From the NCBI GenBank assembly GCA_036873135.1, contig JAPTYO010000001.1, forward strand, positions 49,959,774 to 50,023,773: a stretch of DNA of 64,000 bases, given 5' to 3'. Under the pieces are notes generated by a model. That model searched no databases, had not been told where the DNA came from, and was given only the letters and a program-made list of their open reading frames with translations. The DNA comes from Clarkia xantiana subsp. parviflora (taxonomy: Eukaryota; Streptophyta; Magnoliopsida; Myrtales; Onagraceae). Position numbers and translations under genes: made by a program. Below, in pieces: positions 57,420 to 64,000 of the stretch; the first letter of the stretch is position 1, and the number at the start of each line of letters is the position of its first letter.

Positions 57420-59890
57420 CATGCATTATTATTATTATTGGGTGGACTCAAAGATTCCAAACAACGTGGGTGTTGGACACTTCCCGTGGTTGGTCGTTAA
57501 CTTGGATCTGATCATATGGTAAAGTCAATGCACAATGAGACGTGGCAGTATGGCATTGGAGAAAAACCCCTGCTCCTGCATGTCAATGCTCCTAGAGCCT
57601 AGAGGGCGGCATAGGTCGGTGCCTTTATATTTTACCCAATATATATATATATATATATATATAATAAATAATGTTTTACAACGCGTTAGATTCAACCTAA
57701 TTATGCAAAATAATTAATTGATAGCACATAGTATTAATAATTTCGTGCATACTATTTTGGTGGAACGGTCGGATCAACATTCGGCAACTTGAGGCTAGCC
57801 AATTAGGGATGAAGTTAAAAATTTGATTATGAATAAGAATTAAACTATGAGTAAAGATTTATTATTAAAAAAATCAAGGGATATAAATGTAAAATTTTAA
57901 AAGTCAAATCGAAATTATTTACAATTTTATTGCTCGTCACGAAAGTTGAAGGGACAATTTTGATCCACCCGCGCAGATTCCGTCCCTGCAGCTAGTGTTG
58001 GACTGTTGGATGTATAAATAATGCATAATAAGTTTGGTAGTTTTTTTTTTTTTTTTTTTTAATGATAATCTTATTACGGATGCAACCTCGATTATTTCTA
58101 AGAGAGGGCGGGCTTCGAATATCCAATTGTTTAAACACGTGTCGTGGTTGAGTAAAATGTTTTCATAAAATGTTGGGAGTCTCTAATATTCTTGCAAATC
58201 ACTAGGCAATTGGAGATGGTCTATTATAGCAAAATAATTTAAAGAACCTGAATAGTAATTAAGTGAGTTGTAGTTTATGTTATTTATTTAAAAGGGAAAA
58301 GTATAAAAGAAAAATATGCAATATGTTTTTATAAATTTTGTTAGATGTAACATAATTTTTAGGTGTTTGTGTTTTAGATATAACATGTTTGAAAACTGTT
58401 ATTTTAGATAAAACCGTTAACTTTTCACTAAAATCTCTGTTAACTTTGTTGGATACTAACCGTAAAAGTTTGACAACGTCAACGTGGCAGCACATGATTG
58501 GTCTCTATATGAAAAAAGATAATATTTTATTTAAAATATGAAGAAAAAACTTAAAACTTATGAAAAAGTTATATGTAATTTTTTATTAAAAAATTAGATC
58601 ATTTTCCCCCACTTTTTAAAAAAGTTACCGGAATTTAAAAATACCTAAAAAATAAATATAAAACCTAAAAAATATTAAAAGTTAGTGAAAATATTTTAGA
58701 AAAAATAAATATTTACAATCAAAATATATAATTTAGAATTGTATTTAAAAATCCATACCAAGGTTTGACCCATACAAGGTCGGGCGACTCTGGTTGGAGT
58801 CACTCGAGCTGAGGGTCACACTGGTTTATTTTCTTATTTTTTCACTTTTTAATTGAAATTCTAAATTTTATTTATTTAAAATTAAAAAAATATTTTTGAG
58901 ATGTTAAGATTTTTTTCGTTGTAAAATTTACACATTTTCTTTTACCATTTTCCCATAATAATTTTGTTTGCCATACAAATTGTTTTTGCCAATATTTTTA
59001 CTTCATTTTATTGTGATTTTCATAGTTATAATTTTTATACCATTTGTATTAAAAAAATGTTTTACCATCTTTATAATTATTTATATCATCGTTAGAAATT
59101 CTTTTACCATTTTTTGAATTTTCATATACATTATTATTATTTATTACATTTTTGAGTTAATTGAAAAAAAATCTATATTTTTACTATATTTTTGTTAGAT
59201 TTCCTCCTATTTTTTGGGATTTATTTCATATTTTAAAACATTTTTTTTTTCAAAATAATAAAATGTATTAATTTTATTTTTCACATTATCTCCATCAATC
59301 ACGTCAACTTATTTATATTAAACTGAGCTCATCTAAACCAATTAAAGCAAAACATATTATATACATACATGTTTCATCTTTTACAAATGCAGACAAACAT
59401 GACATATTTTGGTGGTAATAATGCAGCTTTTTTCAAATATCCACAATTGTTTTTTTAACTATGATGTCAGACGTATGGTGATATATAACTTTTTTGCTAG
59501 TAGTAGTAAAATTATTATAATTATAATTAAAATATTATATTATACTATCCTCTCTATATAGAAAATAATCAAATATCATTTATTATTTCAGAAATAGTAA
59601 TAATAAATAATTAAAAAATAAAACCTAACAAAAAAGACGTCAGTTGGTCAAAAAAAGAGATCGGGCCGGCCATAATGAGTTTTGAAATTGAGCCCATGGT
59701 CAGAGACGTAGCCCAGAATTCATCATTCTCCGAGAGGATCTATGAACCAATAAGAGGGTCGCACGTGTTGCGCTCCCTTTCCAATTCAATTCGAAATTGA
59801 GAAGAACCCTAACTAGGTTTGATTTTAGTTAGTTTGGGTTAGTTGGTGAAAGAAGAAATTTGCTCTAGTCAATCTACTCGAACATGCGAC
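57420..59890. other. AT-rich intergenic stretch
   Basis: No gene recognised. A TA microsatellite lies near 57640-57663 and a T run near 58039-58061. The last 150 bp are the 5' flank and leader of the EAF gene. Confidence 0.45.
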
Positions 59891-59891
59891 A

Positions 59892-61726
59892 ATGGCGAAA
59901 AACCGTAGCCGAGAAGAGGAACCCAGTATCGCCCCGAAGCCAGATCGGTGGTACAACCTGAGCCTTGGTCCGTCCTTCAGAGACCACCATCCTTCTTCCA
60001 AGTTCTGTACTTTACGATGTGAGCCTCTTCTCTTCTTTCAATTCATGCTTTGCTGAAGATAGTACTAATTTCTAGTGGAGAACATAATGAGTGCAGAAAA
60101 CTGAAATTGTACTTGTCTTGCAAGTAATTAGGTTGAAGAACTGATTTTGGTTAGGCTTTTGCTGAATTCTTGCTTCCCGAGCTTAGTGATTTAACAACTA
60201 TCGGTAATTCAGGAAAGAAGAGATCTTTCAGCGTAAATACATATAAAATATCTGCCGGTATCTAACTATGTCTGGTGATTCTGGGTTGATTGTTTCTCAA
60301 TGAGCTAGAATTTCTCAGCGGTCATTCTTAACACAGTTTATAAAGTGTGTTAGTGTTGATTAAGTTAATTTACTAATTATTTGGCTAATTATGGTTTTAT
60401 GATATCGAACTTTTGCTATCAGATGAGTTCAAACCTGCTTCAGTTGACAAAAGCAGAGACGGTTCACTCCACAAGACGAAAGATAACAAGGTTACTGTGG
60501 AATTCCAGAACAACCAACATGGAAAACCGAAGGTGATCTTTGAGGGGGTCACTGAAGATTACAAGGATAACGATGCAGTCTTGTTCTTTGACGGAGAGAG
60601 CTTATGTCTCGAGCAGTTGCATCGAGCAGTGAAGCGGTTACGGCATGTTCGTGATCTTGGTGAAGCTACAGCCTCATCTGGTGGTCCTATTACCTTATCT
60701 GTTGGAGCAACTGCAGAACCTTATCCTCCTTTAGTTGGTAAAGCAGCCAATGATCAATTCTCAGATAAAGAACCTCCAAAGGTACAAGATATAAGTTTTT
60801 CTGCTCTATATTCTTGGTAGTATTTCCGATCTTAGTTGCTTGATATGATATGCTATGCTCTTGGCGTGAATGCGTTAGTTACCACTAGGAATTCAGGGAA
60901 TTACTGGGTTATCTGAGAAATCTTTTACTGTTTTTTTTCCCGCATATGGTTCGGTTCTTTATCTTTCTTCCTATCCAAAACTATAAAGTTTTAGGCTATT
61001 GTTTGAGATCTTGCAGTCTTGTTTACCAAAGCCTAACCATTCCTGGTAAACAGGTTGAAGTAGACGATGTCAATGTTGAATCAGATGACCCAGAGTCTGT
61101 TTTGAACCAACTTTATGGTAACTATCATTCTTTCCATCCTTGTTTTTGCTAGTGAGCATGTTCATAGATTTTATTTGATACTGAATGAAAGAAGTATTAA
61201 GCATATAACATTCAAAATTAAAATCCATATAATCTTCCTGATAGGTGTCAAAACCGAACAAGAAAATCTCATGGATTCACCTGCGGAGGGAAATACATCA
61301 ACAGAAATACCAGATGCTACAAAGTATGAATCAGATGAAAACGTTGACATCATCGATGATCATGGTGGATATGAAGTAGCAAAGGAGGAGGATGAGGTAG
61401 AGAACCATTCCAGAGCTGAAGTCCACAGAGGGATTGAGATTGACATCAACATACCCCACCAAGACGAAGAAGAGGACTTTGAGATAGCTGATGTGGATGT
61501 AAGTGACGGTGAGGTGAACAACACGGGTTTCAATGCTGCAGAAGCCCTCCGAGCTCAAGTTGCAGGTGAAAGAGAGAAGGGGTCTTCCTCTTCTTGTTCT
61601 TCAAGTTCAAGTAGTAGCAGTGGTAGTAGTAGCAGCAGCAGCAGCGGCAGTGGGAGTAGCAGTGACAGTGGAAGCGCGAGTAGCGACAGTGCAAGTAGCC
61701 ACGATGAATCGGTGACATCAGTTTAG
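59892..61726 (+). CDS. ELL-associated factor (EAF) homologue
   Basis: Exons 59892-60018, 60423-60781, 61054-61117 and 61245-61726, all GT-AG, encode 343 residues. The EAF N-terminal domain covers about 16-125: RWYNLSLGPSF, then VTVEFQNNQHGKPKVIFEG, and ECFLIY-like AVLFFDGESLCLEQLHRAVKRLRH. The C-terminal part is acidic (DEEEDFEIADVDVSDGE) and ends in a long Ser-rich tract, the usual transactivation region. In animals and fission yeast EAF binds ELL and stimulates RNA polymerase II elongation; a similar nuclear role in plants is inferred. The Ser tract is coded by AGC/AGT/TCT repeats, which may vary in length. Confidence 0.9.
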
Positions 61727-62409
61727 CTGTTATTATTAAAAAACCTGTTTAGCTGTTGTGTATAATGTGGTGTGTAGTCTAAATTAGCAGTATTTGTGTA
61801 GATGTGTTAGTTAAGGTTGTTTCCGTAGGGGTGTGTTAGATTTGCAGACAAGACCGAGTCTTGTCTTGTGTATGTGATGTAGTTCTGTAATAGTGTAATC
61901 TCTCTAGCTTCAGCATATATATGTATGTCTATGCCTTTGTATTTCGGCCTCGTCTATTCGGGCCTGGTGGACAATATTCTATTCAAGTTTAAATAATCTG
62001 TTTCGCCCAAAAAATAATACACAAACGTAGCGGTTTAGATTTCCGTCCCTTGTATTTATGGCAAACACTTTACTTTTTACATATTGATGTGAAAATTATG
62101 ACTAAGATGGTTATTAAGTAATATTTTTTTTAAAAAAAAAAAAATCATTCTTAAGAAAGATTAAAGGGCTTGGCTATCAATATTGTTAGCAGGAGCCGTC
62201 AGTCGAGTTTGACAAACTTGCATATTAATTAGGTCTAAAGAGACTACAGTAACTTGAACTAGAAATATAAAAAGGGGGAAAGGGGGTCCTCTCAAAGTTA
62301 TATAGTATCATACTATCATCATCTCTTACTCTTCCCCCCTCTAACTAAGGCCTTTTCTTTTGGCTAGCTACTAATTAAAGACAGCAAGAGAGACACAGAA
62401 AGAGAGGAA
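61727..62409. other. EAF 3' flank and HIPP promoter
   Basis: 3' UTR of EAF, then the promoter of the HIPP gene with TATATAG at 62299-62305, about 105 bp upstream of the ATG. A mixed T/A run lies near 62124-62144. Confidence 0.5.
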
Positions 62410-63467
62410 ATGGGAGCCTTGGACTACCTCTCTCACTTCTGCACCGTCACCAGCACCAGCACAAGAACCAGGCTCCGGCCTATGCAGGTATTTACATATA
62501 TATATATATATATATGAGTTCTTTTAGAGTAAAATTATTATATATATCTCAAAACTAAGGTGTACGTTTGGTGTCATCAGACAGTAGAGATTAAAGTGAA
62601 AATGGACTGTGAAGGCTGCGAAAGAAGGGTCCGAAATGCTGTCACCTCCCTCCGAGGTTTCCCCCTCTTCAAAACCCTAAACTATACATACATATGAAGT
62701 TTAATGATCAAATTTATAGTTGATAATAATTTTTTTGGGCTGTTCAAAAAATTACTAAATGGTTTTTTTTGGAACCTTTTGCTAGCTTAAATTTCACATG
62801 TCTACATATTAATTTTAATTTGAATGGAATGAGCCACGTAATAAACAAAAATACGACAAATTGCTAGCTGGTGTTTGAGTAATCAAAAAAATATTTGTGC
62901 AGTTTAAACAAATTGCTAGCTATTTTTTGATATACGTCCAAATTAGATGGAAATCATAACTACACATTTATACGGATGTGAAACTTGAGCTAGCATGGCA
63001 AAAATAAAAAATTGAGTTAGTAAAATGTGAAAAAAATAAAAATGAAAAAATCAATTAGCAATTTGTTCAAATATCCGCTACTTACAATTAGATAATTAAC
63101 CCTACATATAATATATGTATGTGTACATGCAATGCAATGGAATGCAGGAGTGAGGTCGGTGGAGGTGAACCGGAAACAGCACAGAGTGACAGTGCATGGA
63201 CACGTGGACGCAAACAAGGTACTGAAGAGGGTGAAGAGCACCGGAAAGATAAGGGCGGAGTTTTGGCCCTACATACCGCAGCACCTTGTGTACTACCCTC
63301 ACGCCTCCCAAGCCTACGACAAGAAAGCTCCCTCCGGTTTCGTCCGCAACGTCGTTCAAGCTCACCCCTCCTCCTCCACTCTTGTCGTTGCCACTGCCAA
63401 TCATGATGCCGAAGGATTCATCTCCCTCTTTAGCGACGATAATGTTAACGCCTGCTCTATCATGTAG
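62410..63467 (+). CDS. heavy-metal-associated isoprenylated plant protein (HIPP)
   Basis: Exons 62410-62487, 62581-62656 and 63148-63467 encode 157 residues. The HMA fold covers about 27-92, with the metal-binding motif Met34-Asp-Cys36-Glu-Gly-Cys39. The protein ends in Cys154-Ser-Ile-Met, a CaaX box for farnesylation, so it should be membrane-anchored through the lipid. The N-terminal MGALDYLSHFC and the YYPHASQAYDKKAPSGFVRN segment are typical of the HIPP20-27 cluster, whose members bind cadmium, copper or zinc and take part in stress response. Introns are in the usual places for this cluster. The second intron is enlarged by a foldback repeat. Confidence 0.94.
62740..63080. repeat. foldback repeat in HIPP intron 2
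   Basis: GCTAGCTTAAATTTCACATG at about 62782 is inverted as TGTGAAACTTGAGCTAGC near 62979, and AATTGCTAGCT words lie between. Similar words fill 54235-54660, so this is probably a MITE family of the genome. Ends are not defined. Confidence 0.5.
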
Positions 63468-64000
63468 TTATTAATTAAACACCATCTCTCTATTTCCCTA
63501 TATGAATGATCAGAGATAATTAAGACATCTTCTTCTTGTCTTGCATGTCTTTTAAGTATAGCTTTATTGTTGGTCGGATATGTAAAACCCAGGTTTAATT
63601 CTGCGACGTACGTTGTTCTAGCGAACTCTCTATCATGCATCTAATTTAATGGAGTAATTAGTAATTAAGAGCTAGCTTATGCTGATATAAAATCCTGAAT
63701 GGCCGGCTAAAATCGAATTTTGTCGTACAAACCCAAATTTAAAAAGATTATCAGTGTATAATTATCGCGATATAGTAAAATGATGAATACACAATCTTGA
63801 AGAGTTAGATTTAAACCCTGATTGGATTATTGTTTGATTCATTTACATGTAAGTAACACAATTATTAATTTAATTGCCTTCTGCCTGACTCAACAATAAT
63901 GTGGATATATATGTTGCTTTTTCAAGATTTCCCCAAATTTTGGCTTTAGATTTGAAAGATTGGTATATATGGACAATTCATATGCAATGTGTATATTATA
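63468..64000. other. 3' flank of the HIPP gene
   Basis: 3' UTR and AT-rich sequence to the window end; nothing else recognised. Confidence 0.45.

Noticed and set aside
61530..61718. Cys/His/Tyr-rich antisense frame over the EAF tail
   Set aside because: Antisense of the Ser codon tract; low complexity only.
63102..63406. Frames of about 100 codons overlapping HIPP exon 3 on both strands
   Set aside because: The spliced HIPP frame with its HMA motif and CaaX box explains this DNA.
1..64000. tRNA, rRNA, CRISPR arrays or integrated viral genes
   Set aside because: None was recognised by eye on either strand. The only tRNA-related words are LTR primer-binding sites and one weak box-B-like SINE motif.

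Overview
The window is nuclear DNA of a flowering plant, most likely a eudicot. The signs are GT-AG split genes with plant-only families (LRK10L receptor kinase, WEB/PMI coiled-coil protein, isoprenylated metal-binding protein, type 2 lipid-transfer protein), AT-rich intergenic DNA, small LTR elements (TRIM) and hAT-type MITEs. I cannot name the species. No CRISPR array, rRNA or convincing tRNA gene was seen.

Layout. 1-1.9 kb: a small basic plant protein on the minus strand. 4.4-12.4 kb: three tandem minus-strand genes with the LRK10L ectodomain; only the first has a kinase. 13.5-15.8 kb: an intact five-part story of one gene, a class I glutamine amidotransferase of the GAT1_2.1 type, with a TRIM element in its second intron. 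17-25 kb: repeats and a damaged second copy of the amidotransferase. 25-30 kb: foldback elements, a type 2 lipid-transfer protein gene and an hAT-type MITE. 30.8-37.8 kb: a 20-exon LisH/HEAT gene (RELCH homologue, 1181 codons) with one AT-AC, U12-type intron. 38.7-41.0 kb: a divergently transcribed WEB-family gene. 42.1-42.5 kb: a small basic protein. 43.7-44.8 kb: a TRIM element with target duplication and a 328-bp tandem duplication. 45.9-47.3 kb: a tandem CCCH zinc-finger gene. 48.3-50.7 kb: eIF5. 50.7-56.6 kb: AT-rich DNA with an hAT-type element and a long foldback element. 56.9-57.3 kb: an unnamed plant protein with one membrane segment. 59.9-61.7 kb: EAF (ELL-associated factor). 62.4-63.5 kb: a HIPP metal-binding protein.

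The genes do not form a pathway. They are independent plant genes: signalling (LRK10L, CCCH), nitrogen metabolism (GAT), translation (eIF5), transcription elongation (EAF), membrane traffic (RELCH-like), organelle movement (WEB) and metal or lipid handling (HIPP, LTP). Tandem duplication shaped the LRK10L and GAT blocks.

The most unusual structural signal is a recurring class of tiny insertions, 13-40 bp, each made of a poly(A)/poly(T) run next to a short motif such as TTGGCC, TTTACCC or TATTACC and flanked by 9-17 bp direct repeats. I count about a dozen. They look like retroposition events that copied only the 3' tail of an RNA. Exon boundaries were placed by hand from splice signals, reading frame and family similarity; no search was run.
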